A stretch of 10,127 bases of DNA, from positions 1-10,127 of the forward strand of contig JAHFBB010000015.1 in NCBI GenBank assembly GCA_023250255.1, read 5' to 3'. Made by a program: the position numbers and the translations under genes. The notes below the pieces were generated by a model, which had not been told where the DNA came from, searched no databases, and worked only from the letters and a program-made list of their open reading frames with translations. Shown piece after piece: positions 1 through 6,871 of the stretch (position 1 is the first letter of the stretch; every line of letters starts with the position of its first letter). This stretch comes from Chloroflexota bacterium. GTDB taxonomy: Bacteria > Chloroflexota > Limnocylindria > QHBO01.

Positions 1-729
1 TGCCTCGGTGGTCTCAGTGCTGCTGATCGGAATGGTCCGCGGCAGGCCGGCAATGAGATCGCGCCCCTTGACTTCCATCAGCAGTGGCTCGTCGAGCGGC
101 ATGGCCGCGCCGATCTGGATCTTGATCTCCTCGGCGGTGCGATCGCCGATCATCAGGTTGTACTTCCGTCGAATGTGCGAGATCAGCGCCTCGTCGAACC
201 GATTGCCGCCGATGCGCACCGATTCGGACAGGACGATCCCTCCCAGGGCAAGGACCGCGATCTCGGTGGTCCCGCCGCCGATGTCGACAACCATGTTCCC
301 CGACGGCCCGCCGATCGGGATACCGACCCCGATCGCCGCCGCCAGTGGTTCATCGATCAGCCATGCCTCACGTGCCCCGGCTCGCAGGGCGGCATCCCGC
401 ACGGCGCGACGCTCCACGCTGGTCACCCCCGACGGAACGCTGATCATGACCTCCGGCCTGAAGATCCGGACCCGGGCCACTTTGCCGATGACATAGCGCA
501 GCATGGCCTCGGTGATCAGGTAGTCGGCAATCACCCCGTCGCGCATCGGTCTGATGGCGCGCACGTTGCCCGGCGTTCGGCCGATCATGTCGCGCGCTTC
601 CTCGCCCACCGCCACCAACCGGTTCTCATCCTCGGAAATGGCGACCACTGACGGCTCGTTGAGGACGACACCCTTTCCCTGGACGTACACCAGGATGTTC
701 GCGGTGCCGAGGTCGATCCCGATCTTCAT
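1..729 (-). CDS. mreB: Rod shape-determining protein MreB, 3' end cut by window edge
   Basis: Actin-like ATPase that polymerises under the membrane and positions the cell-wall elongation machinery. The first 243 residues are present out of about 330-345 usual for the family; the rest lies beyond the left edge. Visible signatures are the phosphate-1 loop IGIDLGTANILVYV (residues 3-16) followed by GKGVVLNEPSVVAI, ISVPSG (96-101), IDEPLAAAIG (125-134), the phosphate-2 loop VDIGGGTTEIAV (148-159), GGNRFDEA (174-181) and the adenosine-contacting EEIK (200-203). The ATG start lies only 7 bases after the murA stop, so the two are very likely co-transcribed. The N-terminus is short, beginning three residues before the first beta-strand glycine, without the longer leader of many homologues. 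No strong Shine-Dalgarno is seen, consistent with translational coupling. The paralogue Mbl is the main alternative name; the family assignment is firm. Confidence 0.95.
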   Translation of the reverse strand, partial: MKIGIDLGTANILVYVQGKGVVLNEPSVVAISEDENRLVAVGEEARDMIGRTPGNVRAIRPMRDGVIADYLITEAMLRYVIGKVARVRIFRPEVMISVPSGVTSVERRAVRDAALRAGAREAWLIDEPLAAAIGVGIPIGGPSGNMVVDIGGGTTEIAVLALGGIVLSESVRIGGNRFDEALISHIRRKYNLMIGDRTAEEIKIQIGAAMPLDEPLLMEVKGRDLIAGLPRTIPISSTETTEA

Positions 730-736
730 CCGACGG

Positions 737-2005
737 TCATCCGTCCGTTCGCTGGATTCGGGCGCCTAAGCCAACAAGCTTCGCCTCGAATCGCTCGTAA
801 CCGCGGTCCACGTGCTCCACGCCACTCACGATGCTCGTGCCGGTGGCCACGAGCGCCGCCAGGACCAGCGTGGCGCCGGCTCGCAGGTCGGGAATCTGCA
901 CTGCGCGTCCCTCGAGCTGGGTGGGACCGGCAATGCGTGCATTCCGCTCGTCCACGACCTCGATTTCGGCGCCCATCTTCACCAGTTCGGCGGTGTACTC
1001 CAGGCGGTCCTCGTAGATCGTCTCGTGGATGGTGCTTACCCCGTTCGCCTGGGTCAGCAGGATGGATAGCGGAGCCTGCAGGTCAGTTGCCACCCCCGGC
1101 CAGGGAGCCGTTTCGAGAGCCACCGGTTTGAGCTCGCCCGGGTTGGCGCTGACGGCCAACCCGTCACCCTCTTCGAGGGGCTCAAGAGTCACGCCCATCC
1201 CCTCCAGCAAGTCGGCGGCAGCCGCCAGATCGCCCGGGCGGAAGCCACTGATCTCGATCCGGCCGCCGGTGAGGGCAGCGGCCACCGCGAAGGTGCCCGC
1301 CTCGATCCGATCGCCCACGACTCGATGCTCCGCACCGCCGAGCCGTTCCGTGCCCTCGATCTCGATGCGCCGCTCGGCGGTACGGGCGATCCGGGCGCCC
1401 ATGGCGCTCAGCAGGGTGATCAGGTCGTCTACCTCGGGTTCGCGGGCCGCGTTGTCGATGACCGTCGTTCCGCGCGCCAGGCAGGCGGCGAGCATGACGT
1501 TCTCGGTGCCCATGACAGTGACATACGGGAAGGTGACGTGGGCGCCGCGCAGTCCGTCGGCCTGGGCGAAGTAGTAGCCGTTGCGGTAGTCCACCTCGGC
1601 CCCCAGCAAGCGCATCGCTTCGACGTGGAGGTCCACCGGCCGGCGTCCAATCCGGTCACCGCCGGGGTTGCTGATGATCACCCGCCCAAAGCGGGCCAGC
1701 AGGGGGCCGAGCAGGATGAACGAGCTGCGCATCTTCATGGCGGCCTCGAGGGGCACGAACAGCCACTCGGCCTCGCCAGCCAGGATCTCCAGGGCACCGT
1801 CTGGGCGATCCTTGAGGGAGAATCCGAGATCGCCCATGGTGGCGCGCATGATCGTCACGTCGCTGATCCGGGGCACGTTGTGCAGGACCACCGGCTCGTC
1901 GGTCAGGGCGGCAGCGGCCATCATCTTGAGGACGGCATTCTTCGCCCCGGCGACCTGGACGGCGCCGGAGAGGGGGATCCCGCCTTCGATGATGAAACGT
2001 TGCAT
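737..2005 (-). CDS. murA: UDP-N-acetylglucosamine 1-carboxyvinyltransferase (MurA)
   Basis: Transfers enolpyruvate from phosphoenolpyruvate to UDP-GlcNAc, the first committed step of peptidoglycan synthesis, in the cytoplasm. At 422 residues it has normal family length (E. coli 419). It opens with the substrate-binding motif GAKNA, in which Lys22 is the conserved active-site lysine. The mobile catalytic loop reads NPGGDRIGRRPVDLH (113-127): Asp117 stands where most MurA proteins have the catalytic Cys that fosfomycin alkylates. Further matches are GTENVMLAA (166-174), ATDLQAPL with Asp308 (306-313), IHETIYEDR (326-334), DLRAGA (373-378) and the C-terminal DRGYER (400-405). The start is ATG with GGA a few bases upstream; the upstream Cys/His-rich ORF ends 9 bases before it. 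mreB follows 7 bases after the stop. The Cys-to-Asp change is a naturally occurring active form in some phyla, so this is not a broken gene. Confidence 0.97.
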   Translation of the reverse strand: MQRFIIEGGIPLSGAVQVAGAKNAVLKMMAAAALTDEPVVLHNVPRISDVTIMRATMGDLGFSLKDRPDGALEILAGEAEWLFVPLEAAMKMRSSFILLGPLLARFGRVIISNPGGDRIGRRPVDLHVEAMRLLGAEVDYRNGYYFAQADGLRGAHVTFPYVTVMGTENVMLAACLARGTTVIDNAAREPEVDDLITLLSAMGARIARTAERRIEIEGTERLGGAEHRVVGDRIEAGTFAVAAALTGGRIEISGFRPGDLAAAADLLEGMGVTLEPLEEGDGLAVSANPGELKPVALETAPWPGVATDLQAPLSILLTQANGVSTIHETIYEDRLEYTAELVKMGAEIEVVDERNARIAGPTQLEGRAVQIPDLRAGATLVLAALVATGTSIVSGVEHVDRGYERFEAKLVGLGARIQRTDG

Positions 2006-2014
2006 CGGTCCGGC

Positions 2015-2341
2015 CTAAGCCTGCCAGGCCTCCTTCCATTCGTGTCCACCCAGATGATGACCATCGCACAGTCCCACCCGGCCCGCCATGTGCCGGGACG
2101 GCATGAGCGGCTGCATGCCCTCCTCGACCGCGGTCGGCTGCCGGTTGCAGAGCATGTACCGATGCTCGCGCAACCACTCGTACAGGTGGGCGCTCGAGCA
2201 GAAGGCGTAGCCCCGGCTGAAATCCGACCGGGTTCCCGGAGCCGGGTCCGAAGACAGACCGATGGGTCCGCTCTCGCGGACGATGTCGATCCGCACTGGC
2301 AGGGTACCCGGGCGTGCCCCGCACCACTCACACGACCGCAT
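2015..2341 (-). CDS. Small Cys/His-rich protein, possible zinc-binding fold
   Basis: Function unknown. The 108-residue product begins with a C-x2-C knuckle (Cys4, Cys7 in MRSCEWCGARPG) and has a second cluster, YAFCSSAHLYEWLREH (45-60), in which Cys48 and His52 sit in an FCSxxH pattern reminiscent of FCS/TRASH-type treble-clef zinc fingers. Further Cys65, His84, Cys92, His95, His96 and His100 could add ligands. There is no signal peptide or membrane segment. The ATG start lies 8 bases after the stop of the 78-residue ORF, and the stop is 9 bases before murA, so it sits inside the atp-murA transcription unit. Codon third positions are GC-rich like its neighbours, supporting real coding. The reading frame is well supported; the zinc-finger idea is an inference from spacing. 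It could be a small DNA- or RNA-binding regulator, but nothing here shows the target. Confidence 0.7.
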   Translation of the reverse strand: MRSCEWCGARPGTLPVRIDIVRESGPIGLSSDPAPGTRSDFSRGYAFCSSAHLYEWLREHRYMLCNRQPTAVEEGMQPLMPSRHMAGRVGLCDGHHLGGHEWKEAWQA

Positions 2342-2349
2342 GGCGCTCG

Positions 2350-2586
2350 TCAGCCGGTGTAATGCGCGCCGTCGTCGAGGCTGTGGGAGGCCACGAAGTC
2401 CGGGTCGAGATTGGGGTCCGAGCCAGGCGGTGAGCCTCGGTGCGGGGTGAAGTCCAATGGGCAGATGAACGGGTACTCCGAACCGATCCGCCGGAACTCC
2501 TGCATGCGCCGAAACGGCTTGCCGTCATCGCCGACCGGCGTTGGCTTACCGTCGGGACCGCGCAGACGGCCGGGTGAGTCGGTCAC
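2350..2586 (-). CDS. Hypothetical protein, 78 aa, Gly/Pro/Asp-rich
   Basis: I do not recognise this protein. It is read from a GTG start 14 bases after the atpC stop to a TGA 8 bases before the Cys/His-rich ORF, so it fills the space between its neighbours neatly. The N-terminal third is charged and repetitive, with DGKP twice (residues 12-15 and 21-24). The middle has an aromatic core, EYPFICPLDFTPH (37-49), and the C-terminal part is rich in Asp, Pro and Ser. There is no membrane helix or signal peptide and only one cysteine (Cys42). Codon third positions are mostly G or C in this frame, which argues for coding. A shorter product from Met28 is possible. No Shine-Dalgarno stands out before the GTG, so the start is uncertain, and translation may depend on coupling to atpC. 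Confidence 0.6.
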   Translation of the reverse strand: MTDSPGRLRGPDGKPTPVGDDGKPFRRMQEFRRIGSEYPFICPLDFTPHRGSPPGSDPNLDPDFVASHSLDDGAHYTG

Positions 2587-2600
2587 CGGCCAAGGGTAGA

Positions 2601-3011
2601 TCAGCCGCGATTCCGGCGGCGAACGGCGATGCGTTCGCGCATGAGGGCCGTCTGGAGCGCCGCCCGGGCACGGGCCAGGTCGATGGGTTCGTGAACGGCA
2701 TCCACATCGGCCTCGGCCCGGCGGCGGGCTTCCACCGCTTTCGCCTCGTCGATCTCGTCGGAATGTTCGGCGAGGTCCGCCATGACCACCACCTTGTCGG
2801 CGCGGACCTCAATGAAGCCACCGCTGATCAGCAGCGCCAGCTCGCCCTGCGCGCTCTTGATCCGCAGTTCGCCGGTACCCAGCGCGCTGATCAGGCGCGC
2901 GTGGTTCGGCAGGATGCCGAGCTCGCCGTCAATGGCGGGCACCACCACCAGGTCGACCGGGCCGGTGAAGGCCCGCCGCTCGGGGCTGACGATCTCGAGT
3001 TGGAAGGGCAT
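2601..3011 (-). CDS. atpC: ATP synthase F1 epsilon subunit
   Basis: Small rotor subunit of F1 that binds gamma and can brake ATP hydrolysis. The 136-residue product has the N-terminal beta-sandwich with the family pattern LEIVSPER (5-12), DGELGILPNHARLISALG (28-45) and GGFIEVRADKVVVMAD (64-79), then a C-terminal helical hairpin from about residue 83 to the end. The first C-terminal helix has IDEAKAVEARRRAE (87-100), close to the I/L-D-x-x-R-A motif linked to ATP binding in epsilon, with Lys91 for the usual Arg. The tail is strongly basic (RRRNRG). The ATG lies 2 bases after the atpD stop, so translation is probably coupled. It is the last structural gene of the ATP synthase set. Confidence 0.96.
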   Translation of the reverse strand: MPFQLEIVSPERRAFTGPVDLVVVPAIDGELGILPNHARLISALGTGELRIKSAQGELALLISGGFIEVRADKVVVMADLAEHSDEIDEAKAVEARRRAEADVDAVHEPIDLARARAALQTALMRERIAVRRRNRG

Positions 3012-3013
3012 GC

Positions 3014-4405
3014 CTACTGCATCTTCTCGGCCTGCTCGACCGCTTCATCGATCGAGCCGACCATGTAGAACGCCTGCTCCGGCAGGGCATCGTGCTGGCC
3101 GTCGAGGATCTCTCTGAACCCGCGAACGGTCTCCTTGAGTTCGACGTACTTGCCGTCGCGACCGGTGAACTGGGCCGCAACGAACATCGGCTGGCTCATG
3201 TAGCGCTGTAGTCGGCGGGCGCGGGCGACGGTGATCTTGTCCTCCTCGGACAGCTCGTCCATGCCCAGGATGGCGATGATGTCCTGCAGGTCCCGGTAGC
3301 GCTGAAGGGTGCGCTGGACCTCGCGGGCGACCGCGAAATGCTCCTCACCAACGACCCGCGGATCGAGCACGGTCGAGGTCGAAAGGAGGGGGTCGACCGC
3401 AGGGTAGATCCCGAGTTCCACGATCGAGCGCTCGAGGCGAACGGTCGAATCGAGATGGCCGAAGGTCGTGGCCGGGGCCGGGTCGGTGTAGTCGTCGGCA
3501 GGGACATAGATCGCCTGCAGGCTGGTGATCGAACCCTTGCGGGTCGAGGTGATCCGTTCCTGCAGCTCGCCCATCTCGGTGGCCAGGGTCGGCTGATAGC
3601 CCACCGCGGACGGCATCCGGCCGAGCAGGGCTGAGACCTCGGAGCCCGCCTGGGTAAACCGGAAGATGTTGTCGATGAATAGCAGGACGTCGCGGCCCTC
3701 GACGTCACGGAAGTACTCGGCCATGGTCAGCCCGGTCAGCCCGACCCGCTGACGAGCGCCGGGCGGTTCGTTCATCTGGCCGAAGACCATGACCGTCTTG
3801 TCGATGACTCCCGACTCGGTCATCTCGCCGATGAGGTCGTTGCCCTCGCGCGAACGCTCACCGACGCCGGCGAAGACCGAGTAGCCACCGTGTTCGGCGG
3901 CAATGTTCCGGATGAGCTCCTGGATGATGACCGTCTTACCGACACCCGCTCCGCCGAAGACGCCGACCTTGCCGCCGCGCTTGAAGGGGGCGATCAGGTC
4001 GATGACCTTGATACCGGTCTCGAAGACCTGCGACTCGGTCTCCATGTCGTCGTAGCCCGGAGGCGCGCGATGGATCGGCAGCCGCTCCCCGGCGGGGATG
4101 GCGCCCTTGTTGTCAATCGGCTGGCCGAGGACGTCGAACACCCGCCCGAGCGTCACCTCACCGACCGGCACACTGATGGCCGCCCCGGTGTCCTCGGCGG
4201 CAACTCCACGTGCCAGCCCGTCCGTGGTGGACATGGCCACGGTGCGCACCCAGTTATTGCCCAGGTGCTGCTGGACCTCCACGACCAGGGTGTCTCCGTC
4301 CGGCCGCGGGATGGTCAGCGCGTTGTAGATGGCCGGCAATTCGCCGGCGGGGAACTCCACGTCGACCACGGGTCCCGTGATCTGGATCACCTTGCCACTG
4401 GCCAT
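3014..4405 (-). CDS. atpD: ATP synthase F1 beta subunit (catalytic)
   Basis: Catalytic subunit of F1, alternating with alpha in the hexamer and forming ATP at its nucleotide site. From the ATG at 4405 it is 463 residues, matching E. coli (460). It starts with the typical GKVIQITGPVVDVEFP. Walker A is GGAGVGKT (151-158), the catalytic glutamate is Glu183 in GERSREGND, Walker B is LLFID (241-245) followed by NIFRFTQAGSEVSALLGR, and the regulatory DELSEED segment is intact at 383-389. The frame stays open upstream to a TTG at 4441 that overlaps the atpG stop and would add 12 residues without family similarity. The ATG is preferred on homology and on an AAGGAG upstream, though that lies 14 bases away, which is long. 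atpC follows after 2 bases. Confidence 0.98.
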   Translation of the reverse strand: MASGKVIQITGPVVDVEFPAGELPAIYNALTIPRPDGDTLVVEVQQHLGNNWVRTVAMSTTDGLARGVAAEDTGAAISVPVGEVTLGRVFDVLGQPIDNKGAIPAGERLPIHRAPPGYDDMETESQVFETGIKVIDLIAPFKRGGKVGVFGGAGVGKTVIIQELIRNIAAEHGGYSVFAGVGERSREGNDLIGEMTESGVIDKTVMVFGQMNEPPGARQRVGLTGLTMAEYFRDVEGRDVLLFIDNIFRFTQAGSEVSALLGRMPSAVGYQPTLATEMGELQERITSTRKGSITSLQAIYVPADDYTDPAPATTFGHLDSTVRLERSIVELGIYPAVDPLLSTSTVLDPRVVGEEHFAVAREVQRTLQRYRDLQDIIAILGMDELSEEDKITVARARRLQRYMSQPMFVAAQFTGRDGKYVELKETVRGFREILDGQHDALPEQAFYMVGSIDEAVEQAEKMQ

Positions 4406-4419
4406 GGGTCTGTCGTGTT

Positions 4420-4425
4420 CTCCTT
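4420..4425 (-). promoter_or_regulatory. Ribosome binding site for atpD
   Basis: AAGGAG on the minus strand, 14 bases before the ATG at 4405. The spacing is longer than optimal, but no other in-frame start lies between this site and the ATG. The alternative TTG at 4441 has no comparable site in front of it. This favours the shorter 463-residue beta subunit. Confidence 0.55.
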
Positions 4426-4437
4426 GCTCTGTGGGCG

Positions 4438-5319
4438 TCAACCGGCCAGGGCTTCCGCCCCGGACGCGATCTCGATCATTTCGCGGGTGATGGTGGCCTG
4501 GCGGGTCTTGTTGTAGACCAGGGTCAAGTCGTCGATGAGTTCGTGGGCGTTGTCGGTGGCGCTGCGCATGGCAATCATCTGGGCCGACTGCTCCGACGCG
4601 TTGTTCTCGAGAACCGCCCGATAGATGTCGACCGCCACCGCGTGCGGCAACAGGCGCGAGAGGACGGCCTGCGGACTCGGCTCGAAGAGGTATTCATCGT
4701 TCGAGGCTTCCTCGGCCGCATCCAGCGCGGAGGGCTCGATGGGCAGAATCGCCCGAACCACGGGCCGCTGGACGAGGGTGGACTGGAACGCCGAGTAGGC
4801 GATCACGATCTGGTCGTACGTTCCTGCCAGGAAGTCGTCGGTCACCAGGCGGGCGATGGCAGTCACCTCGGCGAACGATGGGTGGTAGCCAAGCCCGGCG
4901 AAGTGGGCGGCAATTGGTATCCCGGCGCGCCGGAGGGAATCCCGACCCTTGCGACCAATGGTGATGGCAGCGACCTCCGGTGTTGGCTGGCTGCCCTCGA
5001 GTCGGCCCGTGATCCAGCGAAGGACCGTCCGCACGGCATTTGAGTTCAGGCTGCCCACCAGGCCGCGGTCGGTGGTGACCATGATCAGTCCAATTCGTTG
5101 TACCGGGCGACGGGCCAGCAGCGGGTCGAGGTCCTCGCCGGCCGCTGCGGTCACCCGCGCCAGCGCGTCTCGCAACTCGTCGGCATAGGGGCGCGCCAAC
5201 AGGATCGACTCCTGGGCCCGGCGCATGCGTGATGCCGCCACCATCTGCATCGCCCGGGTGATTTGGGCGATGTTGCGGATCGAGCCGATCCGCCGGCGGA
5301 CCTCGCGAAGGGTTGCCAT
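4438..5319 (-). CDS. atpG: ATP synthase F1 gamma subunit (central stalk)
   Basis: Asymmetric shaft of the F1 rotor that couples c-ring rotation to the catalytic sites. The 293-residue length is normal. The N-terminal helix of the coiled coil is unmistakable (MATLREVRRRIGSIRNIAQI, then TRAMQMVAASRMRRAQ through residue 36). The C-terminal helix ends with the family signature ITREMIEIASGAEAL (277-291). The central Rossmann-like part contains GLVGSLNSN, which matches the conserved DRGLCGxxN region. The ATG overlaps the atpA stop by one base (TGATG), a classic coupling arrangement, and no independent Shine-Dalgarno is obvious. The TGA stop sits just upstream of the atpD ribosome binding site. I see no inserted segment like the redox-regulated loop of chloroplast gamma. 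Confidence 0.97.
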   Translation of the reverse strand: MATLREVRRRIGSIRNIAQITRAMQMVAASRMRRAQESILLARPYADELRDALARVTAAAGEDLDPLLARRPVQRIGLIMVTTDRGLVGSLNSNAVRTVLRWITGRLEGSQPTPEVAAITIGRKGRDSLRRAGIPIAAHFAGLGYHPSFAEVTAIARLVTDDFLAGTYDQIVIAYSAFQSTLVQRPVVRAILPIEPSALDAAEEASNDEYLFEPSPQAVLSRLLPHAVAVDIYRAVLENNASEQSAQMIAMRSATDNAHELIDDLTLVYNKTRQATITREMIEIASGAEALAG

Positions 5320-6848
5320 CAGGCGGCGTCCGTCTCCGTCCCGTACCCCGCCTCGCGGCGGTAGGCGCTGAGGACTTCGCCGAGGGTGGTCAGGGTTGCC
5401 TCGGACAACGTTCGCTCGTCGGCAATGGTCGGCAGCAGTTTCGGATGATTGGCCTCGACGAACTTGTACAGGCCAGTCTCAAACTCACGGACATTGGGGG
5501 TCGGCACATCGTCGAGGTAGCCGTTGGTGGCAGCCCAGATGGCCACCACCTGCTTCTCGACCACCAGCGGTTCGAACTGCGGCTGCTTGAGGATCTCGGT
5601 CGTCTTCTCGCCGCGGGTCAGCTGGTCGCGGGTGGCCTTGTCGAGGTCGGATGCGAACTGGGCAAACGCAGCCAACTCGCGGTACTGAGCCAGGTCCAGG
5701 CGGAGCTTTCCGGCAACCTGGCGCATGGCCTTGATCTGGGCGTTCCCTCCGACTCGGGAGACACTGGTTCCGACGTTCACCGCCGGCCGCTGGCCCTGGT
5801 TGAACAAGTCCGATTGCAGGAAGATCTGTCCGTCGGTAATGCTGATGACGTTGGTCGGAATGTACGCCGACAGGTCGCCGGCCTGGGTCTCGATGATCGG
5901 CAGGGCGGTCAGCGAGCCGCCGCCGTTCTCCTCGTTCAGCCGCGCGGCACGCTCGAGCAGGCGGCTGTGGGCGTAGAAAATGTCGCCGGGGTACGCCTCG
6001 CGACCGGGAGGTCGGCGCATGAGCAGCGACACCTGGCGGTAAGCCCAAGCGTGCTTGCTGAGGTCGTCGTAAATGCACAGGGCGTCGCGGCCGGTGTCGA
6101 GGAATTCCTCGCCCATCGCCACCCCGGCGTACGGCGCCAGGAACTGGAGGGGCGCTGGATCCGCCGCGGACGAGACCACCACGATGGTGTGCTCCATGGC
6201 GCCGCGCTCCTCGAGCTGGGCGACCACCTGCGCGACCGTCGACATCTTCTGGCCAATGGCCACGTAGATGCAGATCAGGCCTTGCCCACGCTGGTTGATG
6301 ATCGTGTCCACCGCGATGGCTGTCTTGCCGGTCTGACGGTCACCGATGATCAGTTCGCGCTGGCCGCGACCAATCGGAATCATGCTGTCGATGGCCTTGA
6401 TGCCGGTCTGAACCGGCGTGTCCACCGGCTGTCGGGTAATGACGCCCGGCGCAATGCGCTCGACGGGTCGGGTGCGGGTCGCCGCGATGGGTCCCTTGCC
6501 ATCAATCGGGTTGCCCAGCGGATCCACGACCCGTCCAATCAGGGCATCGCCGACCGGGACCTCGACCACCCGGCCGGTGGTCTTCACCATGTCGCCTTCC
6601 TTGAGATCGGTGTAGTCGCCGAGGATGAGCGCCCCGACCGTCTCCTCCTCCAGGTTGAAGGCCATGCCCATCACCCCACCGGGAAACTCGAGCAATTCGG
6701 ATGCCAGCGCCCCGGACAGGCCGAAGATCTGGGCGATTCCGTCGCCGACCTCGACAATGGTCCCCACGCCGGCGACATCGGCACCTTCGTCGAAGGCGCG
6801 GATTTCGCTCTTGATGATCGATGTGATCTCGTCGGATCGAATGGCCAT
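5319..6848 (-). CDS. atpA: ATP synthase F1 alpha subunit
   Basis: Non-catalytic nucleotide-binding subunit of the F1 hexamer, 509 residues, the usual length. The N-terminal beta-barrel carries VGTIVEVGDGIAQIFGL (28-44). Walker A is GDRQTGKT (169-176), followed by IYVAIGQK (194-201). The signature stretch runs through NVISITDGQIFLQSDLFN (333-350) and RPAVNVGTSVSRVGG (354-368); Arg365 corresponds to the conserved arginine finger reaching into the catalytic site of beta. The N-terminal helix (IRSDEITSIIKSEI) is the part that binds delta at the top of F1. The ATG is preceded by GAGGA at 4 bases spacing, and the gap to atpH is 23 bases. Its stop overlaps the atpG start by one base. Confidence 0.98.
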   Translation of the reverse strand: MAIRSDEITSIIKSEIRAFDEGADVAGVGTIVEVGDGIAQIFGLSGALASELLEFPGGVMGMAFNLEEETVGALILGDYTDLKEGDMVKTTGRVVEVPVGDALIGRVVDPLGNPIDGKGPIAATRTRPVERIAPGVITRQPVDTPVQTGIKAIDSMIPIGRGQRELIIGDRQTGKTAIAVDTIINQRGQGLICIYVAIGQKMSTVAQVVAQLEERGAMEHTIVVVSSAADPAPLQFLAPYAGVAMGEEFLDTGRDALCIYDDLSKHAWAYRQVSLLMRRPPGREAYPGDIFYAHSRLLERAARLNEENGGGSLTALPIIETQAGDLSAYIPTNVISITDGQIFLQSDLFNQGQRPAVNVGTSVSRVGGNAQIKAMRQVAGKLRLDLAQYRELAAFAQFASDLDKATRDQLTRGEKTTEILKQPQFEPLVVEKQVVAIWAATNGYLDDVPTPNVREFETGLYKFVEANHPKLLPTIADERTLSEATLTTLGEVLSAYRREAGYGTETDAA

Positions 6849-6871
6849 CTGTTCCTCGTGATGCGGGCGGT

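Noticed and set aside
8..651. Plus-strand open frames in the first 650 bases
   Set aside because: They are antisense to mreB, which is open on the minus strand from 729 to the window edge with clear actin-family motifs.
1655..1657. Inactivating mutation in murA
   Set aside because: Loss of the loop Cys might suggest a dead enzyme, but Asp at this position is found in active MurA of several phyla and the rest of the active site is intact.
1656..2327. 223-residue minus-strand frame overlapping murA and the upstream small gene
   Set aside because: It is an out-of-frame reading of murA and the 108-residue ORF, with Arg/Pro-rich translation and no family similarity.
1325..2362. 345-residue open frame on the plus strand
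   Set aside because: Antisense to murA and the Cys/His-rich ORF, with His/Gln/Gly-rich composition typical of shadow frames and no domain.
2328..2528. Alternative minus-strand frame in the atpC-murA gap
   Set aside because: Its Ser/Thr/Arg-rich translation and poor third-position GC pattern fit a shifted reading of the 78-residue ORF better than a gene.
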